A stretch of 64,000 bases of DNA from Melampsora larici-populina 98AG31. Its lineage: Eukaryota; Basidiomycota; Pucciniomycetes; Pucciniales; Melampsoraceae. The DNA lies in contig NW_006768765.1 in NCBI RefSeq assembly GCF_000204055.1, forward strand, positions 1,720,658 to 1,784,657, read 5' to 3'. How positions within the stretch are numbered: the stretch's first letter is position 1; each line of letters opens with the position of its first letter. Both the position numbers and the translations under genes were made by a program. Shown here piece by piece: positions 48,993 through 61,357 of this stretch. The notes beneath the pieces were generated by a model that made no database searches, was not told where the DNA came from, and was given only the letters and a program-made list of their open reading frames with translations.

Positions 48993-49802
48993 GTCACAGC
49001 ACTGCTGAGGAAATCCTAGCAAGAAATAAGTTTTCCTCATAAATCCGGGAGAAAACACGGTATATGATAAAAAAACTTTGATACCTCTGGAGCTCTACAG
49101 ATAAGCTACCAATTCAACCTGAATCAAATAATCTTCCAACCCACTTTGAAATCAAGTTCTGTGATGGAATTTAGAAATTGATAATGTTTATCTTCTGTTA
49201 TTGTGGATTTCCCTTAAGGGGGGATTTTGGCATGAAAGATGATGAAAAAATTGAAACAAAACAATAGGAACGAGTTGGTAAGGTAGAATATAGTAAGAGA
49301 CAGTCAAACAATTTGGTAAACAAAATCAAAAACCAAGAGAAGAGAAGATGGATTTTGATCAAATCCACCAACAAATAGCTAGTCATCATTCATCATATTC
49401 ATCGTTGAACAAGACGACCATCCTATGTAGCATGATGACTAATTGTGATTACATAACAGTTTGAGCTCTAAGTGCAAAGTCTTTTGTGTGGGCATTCTTT
49501 GCAAATGAAAAGTTTGTACCAGACTGACAAGTTTCATGTATTGTGGTGAATTGCTTGAGAACATGGAAGCTAACAATTCAAGGATTACTTATTGGGCTTT
49601 GTGATGGTGATGGCACTAGGGACTCAAGGACTCCACATAAGAGGCTATCAAGAGGCAGGACAAGAGATGTAAGACCTTGAAAAGGCTTCCATTGGTGGCG
49701 ATAGGAAGAATCACTAAATTATAATTTTGGAATTACAAATTCACACACAACAAAGAGATAATACAAGAATGAAACCGTAAAAGTAGAAAGATGAGTGTTC
49801 TA

Positions 49803-51535
<1,733 letters not shown>

Positions 51536-52614
51536 TCGTTACTCTTCTTTTCAATATCATCTCAATTCTTCATAACTTGTTTTATTTTCTTACATTTTTT
51601 GCTACAATGTATTCTTGTAATCTCATTATTAAATGATCAAACTTTTTGGGGACGTTGAAGGACCAATCTTCAGTACAATCAAATACTTTTTTTGTTGTTG
51701 CCACCATTGTTATGTCATTCAAGCAAAATACAAGTTCACCTTGACGCAGACCAAATCAATTTTATGCTTGATCTTAAGTTGATGCATTGAGATTGAGCAG
51801 ACAGTCTACCAATGGCATTGTTTGAGATTGAGATTTCATTCATCATATGCAAATTTAAGCTGTTCAGCAATGCCTCCTATTGACTCTCGTCCCATCAGTT
51901 CATATGACTCTGGCGTACCTGGCGTACTGCTCTGAGTTTGTACTGCTCTTTGGTCCTTTCTTCATCTCGTATTTTGTCACCTTCCAGAAGATGTCTGTTT
52001 GCAATCACTCATACGCGCTCACAGGCCTTTAGCACAAACCCCAGAGGATCTAACATATTGGCACAATCATCGAATTGGGTGAGAAAGTTCTTTGCCTTCA
52101 ACCTATTGCACTTGAACATAAAATATGTCTCTGGAGGTATCCACACAAGGTATTAATCATCCAGACAAAAATTGTCCTGGCTCCATCTCCTTGTCACACA
52201 TCCCAATTTAAGTGGGCAGATGGGAGAGAGTGTGAAGGTGGGGGGTGACTGAGTGCTCAGCTCAGGCGCTGACTTACAGCTAGTATTGTTGATTAACCCA
52301 TTAGTATCCACACCTCCCCATAGCTTAACAAGGACTCCTCAAGTGGACGCTCGTGCTCAAGACCATGTGTATTTGTGTATGATTTGCTCCAAGGGATTAA
52401 ATCGTTATTTTTTTCCTTTTCCTCGTATTCCAAAATCAAGGATCTCAAAACATACTTAACCATATCTACAACCGATTCCTAACTAGCTCTTTCCCTTTGG
52501 ATGCAAGAAGAAGAAAAATGAATCACATATTCAATATGAACAAAAGAAAAACTACCTAAACCACTTCTTCCAACCAAAAGAAAAATTAAAAGCTAAGAAT
52601 ACGAATAAGAAATC
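51536..52614. other. Intergenic between convergent H4 and ADE2
   Basis: No gene is recognised. Short frames at 51938-52156 and 52253-52459 lack motifs and introns. Confidence 0.5.
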
Positions 52615-54617
52615 CTAATAATCTTCCCAACCCACTTCTTTAATTTTTTCAACTTTTCCTAAAACTTCAGTTTCCATAGACTTCATATAAGTTTCCATTT
52701 GATCCAATAACCTAGGAATTCCAACCGAAAGGATTCTGATAGCTAAAAGAGCAGCATTAGTAGAATTACCAATAGCCACAGTTGCTACAGGAATCCCACG
52801 TGGCATTTGTACAATAGAATAAAGAGAATCAACTCCATCTAAAATTTTACCTTTAACTGGTACACCAATGACCGGTAAAGGTGTTAAAGCAGCTACCATA
52901 CCTGGTAAATGAGCTGCACCTCCTGCTCCTGCTATGATGATTTTGATACCTCGATGTGATGCTGAGTTTGCAAATTCTACCATTCTTTGTGGGGTTCGAT
53001 GTGCTGAGACTATGGTTAATTCATGAGGAATTGAAAAGATTGGATTTGATAAGATTCTAGAGGCTTCAATCATTGTAGGTAAATCTGAATCTGATCCCAT
53101 AATGATGGATACTAATGGATTCGGATCTGAATGACCGACTAAAACTTTGTTGATTTCTTCTTTACGTTCTTCTGTTTGATTTGAAGGAAGTAAAGCTAAA
53201 ATTCGATCAACTTTATTTTTAACTTCTGAATCAGATTCTCCAATGATATTGATATGTCCCATCTTACGTCCTTTTCTACACCCAAACTTTCCATATAATT
53301 CTATACTCACACCTGAAATTTCTTGAATCTTTTCAATCGAATCTTGGATTTCTTTTAAACCTAATTCTCCATCTGAATGACCTAAGATATTTACCATGGC
53401 TGTTGATGTCACTTTTAATTCAAATGATTTAGGATCTGGTAATGGTTTTGATGAAATTGCTAAGAGATGAGCTGTGAATTGATCGATAGTTGTTGAACTT
53501 AATGTATGATGATAAGAATTATGAGGTCTGGGTGCGATTTCGTTTACTAAGATTTCACCTGTTTAAACGAACGAAAAATATGGTCAATAAAACAAGACAA
53601 ACCCAAGCCATTTGGAATTGAAATAGATACGTACCATTTGGCATTAAAAACATTTCTACTGCAAAGACACCTACTGCACCTGGTCCCAGTGAAGCAATAG
53701 CTTTTTCAGCCACTTCGATTGATTTCTTTGAACTTTCTTTGGTTCCTTTCCGAAGTGGACTATAGACCGTATGACAAATATTATCACGATGAACAGTTTG
53801 TACAGGAGGATAAGAACGAATTTGAGGAGAATCTTCTGAAGAAGTTGAAGGCGCTTTGATAACCATTACTGCAATTTCACATTCAAATGGAGCAAATCTT
53901 TCGGCATAAAGTTTGATGATCGGATTAGGATTTTCGTTTGTACTTGTAGGAGTAAGAGATTTGATTGCGATTGAAATTTCTTCAGGTGATTTTAATAAAT
54001 AATTACCTCTACCATCATAAGCGAATAATCTACTTTTAAGCATCAATGGATATCCTAACTGTTTACCAACTTTTAAAACACTTTCTTTAACTTTTTCTAT
54101 CGATTCACTTTCTTCTACCGATTCAAAATCTGAAACTGGGATTTGATTTTGATTTAAAAATTCTTTTTGTTTAAATTTATCTTGTATAATTTCAATGACT
54201 TCAGGTGAAGGATAAATTTTTAAACCATTTTTTGTTCTACCACCTTTGAGATCGTTTTGTAAAGTTTTCAAAATTTCAACATTGACGTGTTCGATTTCAA
54301 TGGTTAAGATATCAACTGATTTACTAAATGTTGAAATATCATTTGGATTATTGAATGAACCGATTTGATGATCTAAGATTGGTTCCAGATTGGGATGTGA
54401 TGCGGTTGGATTGATAACTTGTGATGCTGGTGAGTTTTTTGAATCTAATGTGATTAATGGGATTGATAGTTTTGATGCTGCTTGTGCCATCATTCTACCT
54501 AATTGACCTCCGCCTTTTTGGATTTTGGTTTGAGGTTTGAGATTCAAATTAGTATACTTCAAATTAAGAAATAGTAAGATATAGCTCACCAAGAACTCCG
54601 ATTACTTTTTGTTCCAT
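52615..54617 (-). CDS. ADE2: Phosphoribosylaminoimidazole carboxylase (PurK-PurE fusion)
   Basis: Ade2 makes CAIR from AIR in de novo purine synthesis. There are three exons on the minus strand: 54590-54617, 53635-54513 and 52615-53558, giving 616 residues. The N-terminal PurK part starts MEQKVIGVLGGGQLGRMM. It has an ATP-grasp fold with KSRLFAYDGRGN, ERFAPFECEIAVMV, GVFAVEMF and NEIAPRPHNSYHHT. The C-terminal PurE part holds the nucleotide-binding IIMGSDSDLPTM, SAHRTPQRM and AGAGGAAHLPGMVAA. Domain order and length fit fungal Ade2. A linker of about 30 residues with Lys/Glu separates them. The first exon encodes only nine codons, and its splice falls inside the GGGQLG motif, which fixes the start. 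It is divergent with the gene at 54918. Confidence 0.96.
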
Positions 54618-54917
54618 GATGCGTTGGTTTCTGGCTGTTGTGGTTTTGTGAAAATGTGTCGTTTGGTCAAAGTCTTGGTGAGCTGACTGTCAAGAAAAAA
54701 TTTCGGAAATTACCTGAATGTATGCGCGGATGTGTGTTATGTTTGGGAGAGGCATGTGAAATGCCTGACTATGGCTCTACGTATATGGGTATACACAGGT
54801 TAAGAGCATGATATTTCGTGATCAGAGTCTCCAGATTGATCGACCATCCTTCTTGCATCCTCAGAACTTTCATCAGCTAAATCTCAACAAAACAATCAAA
54901 CTCTCAAATTAATTCCA
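54618..54917. promoter_or_regulatory. Divergent promoter, ADE2 and unknown gene
   Basis: 300 bp between divergent starts. No clear TATA box or known motif is seen. Confidence 0.45.
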
Positions 54918-55712
54918 ATGGGAGGATCAATTTCAAAATCAAGACCTTCAATCAAACCAATCTCAAGTAAACCCAACCCATCAACAAAAACACCTCGATC
55001 AACTCCAAGTTTCACAAAATCATCAGGTTAGATACTCAAACTTTCTCTTTCAGTCGAGTGATGTATAGCTTATGAATTAGTTTTTATTTTATAGAAATTC
55101 TTCAAGATGGAATCGATCCAAACCTGGATCAAATGTTAAGAAAATTAGGCCCAGTAGAAGTTCCAAAACTATTTACACATTTTCAAAAAGTTCAGTATCT
55201 AATTCAAAGAACCCGATCACGGACCCTAGTGAGATATTTATAGCTAATTTTGAATTTCTTTTTGTTTTCAGAATGATGAAATGTTGAAAATTCTAAAAAA
55301 TAGAGAAGTTTCAAATACACTTTCAACAAACCCCGGACCAATCCCAAGTTCATCAACCACACCAAATCGAACTACACAAAACCATAACCAATTACCACCC
55401 AATAGATTAACGATTTCAACAATATGTGAATTACTAGACTTACGAAAATCAATGCCAATAAATTCTCCACTGTACGAGCAAAAATCTCAAGAAATTTTAA
55501 AAGGTAGTATGATTGAATTAAAAGAGTTAGAAAGTTTATTTAAATGTTTAAATACTTTTAGTGTACAATTAGTTAAGAATCCTGATCCTTTGAAACATGA
55601 ACCTATGAAAGTTGTTAGTCCATTTTTTCTTCTTCTATTTATTTGATTGGTAATTGATTTGATCTTGTTGTTTGTTTTTTAGGTTGTTTGGGCTGATCCA
55701 CCTACGTCTTAA
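54918..55712 (+). CDS. Unknown protein, probably N-myristoylated
   Basis: There are four exons: 54918-55026, 55095-55228, 55272-55610 and 55683-55712, giving 203 residues. All junctions are GT-AG and in frame (the third donor is GTTGTT). The start MGGSISKSRPS has Gly2 and Ser6, the usual sequence for N-myristoylation, followed by a Ser/Pro/Lys-rich 35-residue basic stretch that could help bind membrane. After that come a short predicted helix (LDQMLRKLGPVEVPKLFTHFQK) and a second helical part around ICELLDLRKSM and ELKELESLFKCLN. No known domain is recognised. The order of an acylated basic N-terminus and helices recalls membrane adaptor proteins, but no function is claimed. That all exons join in frame is the main support for the gene. 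Confidence 0.65.
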
Positions 55713-56352
55713 GTTTGATCAACACATTTCAAAGTAAAGCAAGTTTTGCTGTAAAATCTGAAATCTGATTTTATTGAACCAACACAAGTTGAATATGCTA
55801 TCTCATGGCATGATGGCAATTCATTTTCAGGTCTCTCAGGGTATATAATCTAAGTATATTTTATAACACAATTTAATTTGAAAATTCATCAAAGAAATGA
55901 ATCAAAACATCAACTCTTCTAATCAAAGCTTCAAGATCTTTGTCTAGGTAGTGGTGAGTCTGATTGGTCTCATCATTACACATTGAAAGACAAAACTGTT
56001 GGATATTTGATATGTTCTGTCCTATAGTGCTTATTGCTGAAAATAAGAAAATGTAGAATAAGGTTGTGCCCCAAAGATTGAAATTTGAAAAGCAAGAAAA
56101 AACTATTGATCACTCCAAAAAGCTATAGACACAGAGTCCTCAATCTCACAATTCCAAAACCACTTTTGGAAGCCAAAAAAGGTGAGTTTTGGCAGAGGGG
56201 ATAGGTTTTGGAGATCCGATTTGATTTCCTTGTTTTCAGGGGTAAGGACTATATCTGCACACTTGATATAGCTGAGGTTGTAAGTGCATATTTCATCCTG
56301 GGTTGTCCACTCAGTTAGTTCCCCTTCCCAATCACAATCTGCACTTAGCTCA
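55713..56352. other. Intergenic, 3' flank, no gene recognised
   Basis: AT-rich sequence with no motif before the CACTA-type MITE. Confidence 0.5.
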
Positions 56353-56479
56353 CACTACATGCAAGGTGGTGATGCCGCGGGTGCGGGGTCGCGCTGACCC
56401 CAGATTGACCCCCCCCCTTGGGTTTTGTGTGGTGTCACTGCGACCCCGCATCCGCGGGGTCAGCACTTTGCATGTAGTG
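56353..56479. mobile_element. CACTA-type hairpin MITE, 127 bp
   Basis: Both ends begin CACTACATGCAA (the right end inverted) and the arms stay complementary inward through GC-rich GCGGGTGCGGGGTCGC-like sequence. It is flanked by TCA at 56350-56352 and 56480-56482, a 3-bp duplication. The CACTA start with 3-bp duplication is the mark of the CACTA/EnSpm superfamily. Confidence 0.85.
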
Positions 56480-56700
56480 TCAGTTGGTTGGAGACTGGAG
56501 TACTCTGCTTGACAAAGGGACAGGTTGTGGGTTCAAATCCTGGTGTGCATGGGGATGTTCATGGGATGGAAGTATCTGAACACACTTCTGGGTGCATGGG
56601 ATGGATATCACCCAACTTTGTGGTTTTAGGTGCCTTTGAGATGATGAAACTGTAAAGTCGGGTGATAGCATCTCATGCACCCAGAAGTGTGTTCAGATGC
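56480..56700 (+). repeat. tRNA-like SINE head and body
   Basis: TCAGTTGGTTGGAG (D-arm and box A) and GGGTTCAAATCCTGG (T-arm and box B, about 56529-56543) are spaced as in a tRNA gene, but no complete cloverleaf acceptor stem is found. The following body holds an inverted repeat, TCTGAACACACTTCTGGGTG (about 56575-56594) and its inverse (56675-56697). Together these fit a tRNA-derived SINE, possibly truncated by the MITE next to it. Confidence 0.5.
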
Positions 56701-56865
56701 CTCTGCCCTGTGTTTTGAAAGTATCAGTGTATTCTTTGATCAAGATTCCCAATGCACAATGATGATACCAATCCAACTCAGGGAAGACTCAACTCGTACT
56801 TGCTGTGTACAGGTTTTGACCCCATGGGGGAGTATGTAGTCATCCCAATGACAAATGAGTAGTAC

Positions 56866-57317
56866 CAACGCTGCCACAAATACAATACTGGTATTGTATT
56901 GACAATACTCAGTAAAGTAACGGGTCTACAATACTCAGGAATCCAAGCCTCAGTAACGTACCTGTACCCACAATATGATACTCAGTAAAGTATTGCAATG
57001 GCAATACTGTGCCGCCCATTACCTAGTAGCGTATCTTGTCACAATACCAATCAGATACTGATACTGTATCGTAGTATCGCACTCCCAGACACAAAAACAC
57101 TAGAGATTGTATACTCAATACTTCCCTGGGCCCATTGCGGTATTGTACTCGGGGTACAATACGATACTCAGTAAAGTAACACCATACATGATACTGCCAG
57201 GAGGATCGGGCAGTAACGTATTGTGGCATGGATACTGATACTGACAATACGATACTAAAAAAAAAACTACAATACCGTTACAATACCAATACTGGTAAAG
57301 TAATTGTGGCAGCGTTG
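56866..57317. mobile_element. hAT-like MITE rich in CAATACTCAGTAAAGTA units, 452 bp
   Basis: The TIR CAACGCTGCCACAA is present at both ends and the element is flanked by GTAGTAC at 56859-56865 and 57318-57324 (7 bp exact). Inside are many direct and inverted copies of CAATACTCAGTAAAGTA-like words, a subterminal-repeat layout. The CAAC start and 7-bp exact duplication are the same as for the full hAT at 39678-44211, so that type of transposase may have moved it. Confidence 0.8.
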
Positions 57318-57324
57318 GTAGTAC

Positions 57325-58640
57325 TGCACTCCATATTGGGATACTCACTTGTCTATTTAAAATTATTACACAAGACTCATGTGTGGCACATCTCTGTGCC
57401 CCATACTTACTGTCCCATTTCAGCGCGTGCAGCGTTTGGATGGGTATACTCACCATACACTCATTCAAACTAGTGCTTCAAGTCAAGTATTTAAGATATC
57501 AATTAGTGTTCTAGGATATCATCTATCTTACAATATTTCAATCTTCAAGAGAATTCATTAAACCGTCAACCATCTTCAGCGCTGCCTTGTTCATTGTTTT
57601 GCTCCCAATCCTGTCCTCACCCTCAATCAAACTTTTGATTTCTAGACAGCCCTTGATCTAACAGTGGCTGTTAAAATATTTGTTCAATCACAATTCAACA
57701 AATGGTTCATGGCTCAGCAATCATCAAGTTGCCATATTGAGATATGGCTCCCAGTGCTGGCATGGTACAACTCCATCAGAGAACTGGAATGGGATTTTGA
57801 CATTTTGTGAGACTCAACTTTTCTATATAATCTATGAGCTCCTCATTTTTGATCCCCCCTCAAGTCTTTCTGTCTACTGTTCTCTGAGTTCTTGAATTCT
57901 TTTGATTGCTTTATTTGTGAGCTTTCTAATCTTTTTCAGTCAAAACAAGTCCTACACAATATCTACAACACACCATGCCTGAAATCCCACCCCAACCCCC
58001 TCCCACAACACTATCCCTCTACGCCTGTTGGGGTACTCCAGTTGCTTCAACCCCTTGTGTTGCCTCAGCTTCTTGTGTTACCACTTTGTCTTGTTTTACC
58101 CCAACTTCTTGTGGAGTCTTGGTACCTTGTGGTTAATCCTCTTGACCTGGTGGTAGTGGATTTGCATGACCTCTGGTGTGAGCTTTGTGGAATCATCCAC
58201 TGTGCAACCTGCCAAAGACCTGGACTAGGGTAAAGATTCCACCTTGAGTTCCAATAGACACCAATCAGTTGTCCACTTGCATTTTGATGTAAGTCACTGT
58301 GTCCTCTTGTGTTCTTATTGTTATTTCACTCTTGCTGATTATTAATTTTAAATTTCCATTTCTTGCACTCTTATAGTAACCACAGGCCTCTCCTGACGCA
58401 TGCAAAGGGAATAATTCAAAATGCTACCCCTGTCTCAGATCTTGTAATAGACTGATCATTACCAATTCATCATTGATGCCTTTCATAGTGTGGCTCTTTT
58501 GATTGCTGTCTTTCCAAACTTGAACTCACACAATCACCACCACACATGCCCAGGTTTGTCACTTGCCTGAATTAATGCAAAGATTGGAAGCATTGCTCTA
58601 GACAAGGATCCTGTTGCCACTATCAAACACAGAAAGAGCT
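57325..58640. other. Intergenic, possible hAT relic N-terminal part
   Basis: No intact gene. A decayed Pro- and Thr-rich frame from an ATG at 57974 could be the N-terminus of the hAT relic that follows. Confidence 0.35.
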
Positions 58641-58644
58641 GAGT

Positions 58645-59210
58645 ATGCTCTCAACCAGTTCTGTCATATTGAATTGGCCTGTTCAAATGACCATTGAGGC
58701 CAACACTGAGACACTTTTCTTTGACTTGGAGCATAATCTCATCAACAAAATCTCACAAGTTCCTGGATCAATTTTGAAAGCCACTAACTACTGGACCAGT
58801 GTCAATTTTTCTCACACTTACATGGCAATAAATGTGTTCTTTTTCAACTATGAGGGCCTTGTCCTCCATTGTCTAGTCACTTTCAAGGTCAGTAACTATT
58901 TATTATTTTGGATAGTTATCAATTGTTATCATTATTCCTTCTTCCTCTCTGGTTAATTCTATTTTCAATCTTTGATTCAATTTTTGTATCTTACTCTTTA
59001 TTGTTTATTGAAATTACAGGTCAGTCTCAGTTTCTTTCACTTCTTCTATTATTCTTTTCATTGTTGATCCTCTTCTGTCTTGTTTTATATATTTTGTTTC
59101 CCTTAGAGCCTGGAAGGGAATTATATAGGTGAAACACTTGCAGAGGTCTATTGAAAGGCTCTCAATAATGTGGGAGCCATTATCAATCATTTCTCTGTCA
59201 CTTGGGACAA
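58645..59210 (+). pseudogene. hAT transposase relic
   Basis: The frame at 58645-58890 carries ATNYWTSVNFSHTYMAINVF and VLHCLVTFK, matching the hAT segment with W-T-S, Tyr and a later Leu-x-Phe. After an intron-like gap, 59108-59210 continues with EGNYIGETLAEVY, a TGA stop and KALNNVG, matching the next hAT segment (E..H.G..I...L). The stop and lack of further domains mark it as dead. It differs from the transposase at 40196-43760. Confidence 0.6.
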
Positions 59211-59328
59211 TATTTCACCCAACTGCACCATGATATTTCTTTTGAGCAATCCATACTCTTTGAATGGGATAAACTGGCCATTTAAGTTGAGATTTAATGT
59301 GTGAGGAGTCAGCAACTGTTGGGCTGAC

Positions 59329-60130
59329 TGTTCACTAAGAAAGGTGAAGAGTAGACAAAGATGTAGTCTTCACTTGATACACCCAAGTGAAAACAACAGT
59401 TAGTCTTACTCTGAGCTTTGGTTGATCTTACAACTCACAAGCCTGCAGTACTTTAGACTCTGAGGATTCAAAGGTGCCATGGGGTACTTTAGACTCTCTA
59501 ATGAGGTACCCTATGTAAATTCTAAGCTTGTTCTGTTAGCTATTAATTCCACAAGCTCAGAACACTACTTGAGGTTTTGCAGTAGCCTGAATACGATAGA
59601 ACTATAATAATCAAGAAAACCAACAGAATCACTATACTCAATATTTTTAGTACATAATCAAGTAAAATGTGATGAAGAGTTGTGTAATGATGTGAAGTTC
59701 TTCCTTCTTCTATAGTGGGAAGAAGAGAAGTTTATATATTCCAGACCTAGGTGTCAACTTTTGGTTGACACTTAGGTTTGGGTCAGGTTTACTATCACTA
59801 GTTAACTCATAGTAAGTCTTTTTGCTTCAGTAACTCTTGATACTGAGCCATGAGGTGTAATTATTATGGTTTTGGACAAGTTTACTATATTTACATATGT
59901 GTTACATATATTTACATGTGTGATTGTTAGTCCATGGTCCTGTACACAGGGCCATGGCTGTACATGCCATGTAACTGACTCAGTTGCTAAGGAGTTCCTT
60001 GGAGGCTTGGGGAATTGACCAATACGGTCCACAGGATTGCTGCATACAAGGCCTCAGGAATGTCTGAATCCCAACCTTTATAAGGTCACTTCTACTAAAG
60101 TTGTGTAGATCAATATCTACAAGTATGAAC
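59329..60130. repeat. Hairpin-dense repeat segment, related to 30341
   Basis: It starts TGTTGGGCTGACTG. Perfect stem-loops include TTCACTTG/CAAGTGAA (59368-59390), GGGTAC/GTACCC (59482-59511) and GTGTCAAC/GTTGACAC (59751-59771). The 42-bp piece at 60088-60129, containing GTAGATCAATATCTAC, is shared with 30388-30429. It may be a solo LTR; no CA end with a duplication was found. Confidence 0.5.
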
Positions 60131-61354
60131 AGGTATCACCATGTCTGTCCTCCATGAGCATGTCAACATGATCACACAGAAGATGTCTTCTAGAATGCTG
60201 ATAGATCCTTCAAAGGTGTCTTTGAAAACATATACTGGCCTCCCTTTGACCAAGTGAGACATTTATCAGACATAGCCAGTCTGATCAAGTCAGTTGAACC
60301 ATATTTCTGAAAACGGGTGGGCTAAACATACACACATCAAAACTATCCATGCTCCATCTCATTCAGCTCTTCCGCCAGCCTTGAGCAGCCGCTACCTATT
60401 CAATCCAACAAGACCCAGCTCATGTGGTTGTCTTGTCATCACTTCCTTATTTGTTACACATGTTTCAGTTGGATTGTACTCTCCCAAGGTTTGGGATGTA
60501 TGAAGTAGAGACTTTCGATAGACCTTGCTTGAAGCTGCCTGCTGTCCCATCTGCTTAATCAAAAAGAGTGTCCTTATTACACATGTTCCAGTTGGATCAT
60601 GCTCTTCCAAGCTTTGCAATGTATCAAATAGAGACATTTGATAGTTGTTGGTTGCAGCTGCCGGCTGTCCCATATGCTTATAAACTACAAAAAGAGTGAC
60701 TCAGATCTAACCGAGATCTTGCAAAGGTTATAAAATCACCTCTCACTGGTTTCATAACTAACAAGCATACTTTTTGAGTCTTCATATCAGCCGCTGTGTG
60801 TCCTTGCTCTGGATAGGCCTTTGCCGACTGATTTTACACAATGAAAAACCTAGTGAAGGCAGCCAGTGAATGGCAAATCGCCTCGGTGGACTGTGGAAAA
60901 GGTGTTCAATGATTTCAAGGAATTTGGCACAGCTCCCTTTTTCCAGTGATGGGATTGGTGAGCTGCGTGGAGGATGAAAGTTTTCTCAACCTCAAATGCA
61001 AAGGGTTTGTGCAACACTATATAACAATACAGCACAATATTTAGCAGACACCTCATAGACTGATCTATAGTGTTATTGGCACCATTTTACTGCTCTTCAT
61101 TCCTGAAAGCCTCAACAAAAATAAAATAGTGATGTTATATTAATTGGTTCATAGTGGTCACTCTTTTCCAATACGCATTACTAGGATGGTTGAATATATT
61201 CATATTGAATTGGATCAGTTCTGGTATTGGTTTAAGTTTGAGACCTGTTATTCTTCAAATTCTTGTTTTTTTATGTTTTAATAGGTTATTGTACCTAATC
61301 ACTCAAGCTTCTTATTTTAAACTCATACATCCTTACCATTCTATCCATTCCTAA
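60131..61354. other. Intergenic with a two-unit tandem repeat
   Basis: 60460-60560 and 60579-60680 are imperfect copies of one about 100-120-bp unit. Their minus-strand translation gives two repeats of QxAA...Y..SL..T...L.E..PT.TCV in the 93-codon frame 60392-60673. No signal peptide or splice model is seen, so a gene is not called. Confidence 0.45.
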
Positions 61355-61357
61355 TAT

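Larger units (their letters stand above)
47491..49802. other. Intergenic with an inverted repeat and a hairpin cluster
   Basis: No gene is recognised. A diverged inverted repeat of about 45 bp links 47817-47862 and 48770-48811 (CAGTATCAGTCTTTTTCTGA and its inverse). Between 48882 and 48992 five hairpins occur in 110 bp. Confidence 0.45.

Noticed and set aside
58908..59132. Hydrophobic frame rich in Leu and Phe
   Set aside because: T-rich intron-like DNA between two hAT fragments; hydrophobic by base composition only.
60392..60673. 93-codon minus frame with two amino-acid repeats
   Set aside because: The repeat is explained by DNA-level tandem duplication; no start context, splice model or known domain.
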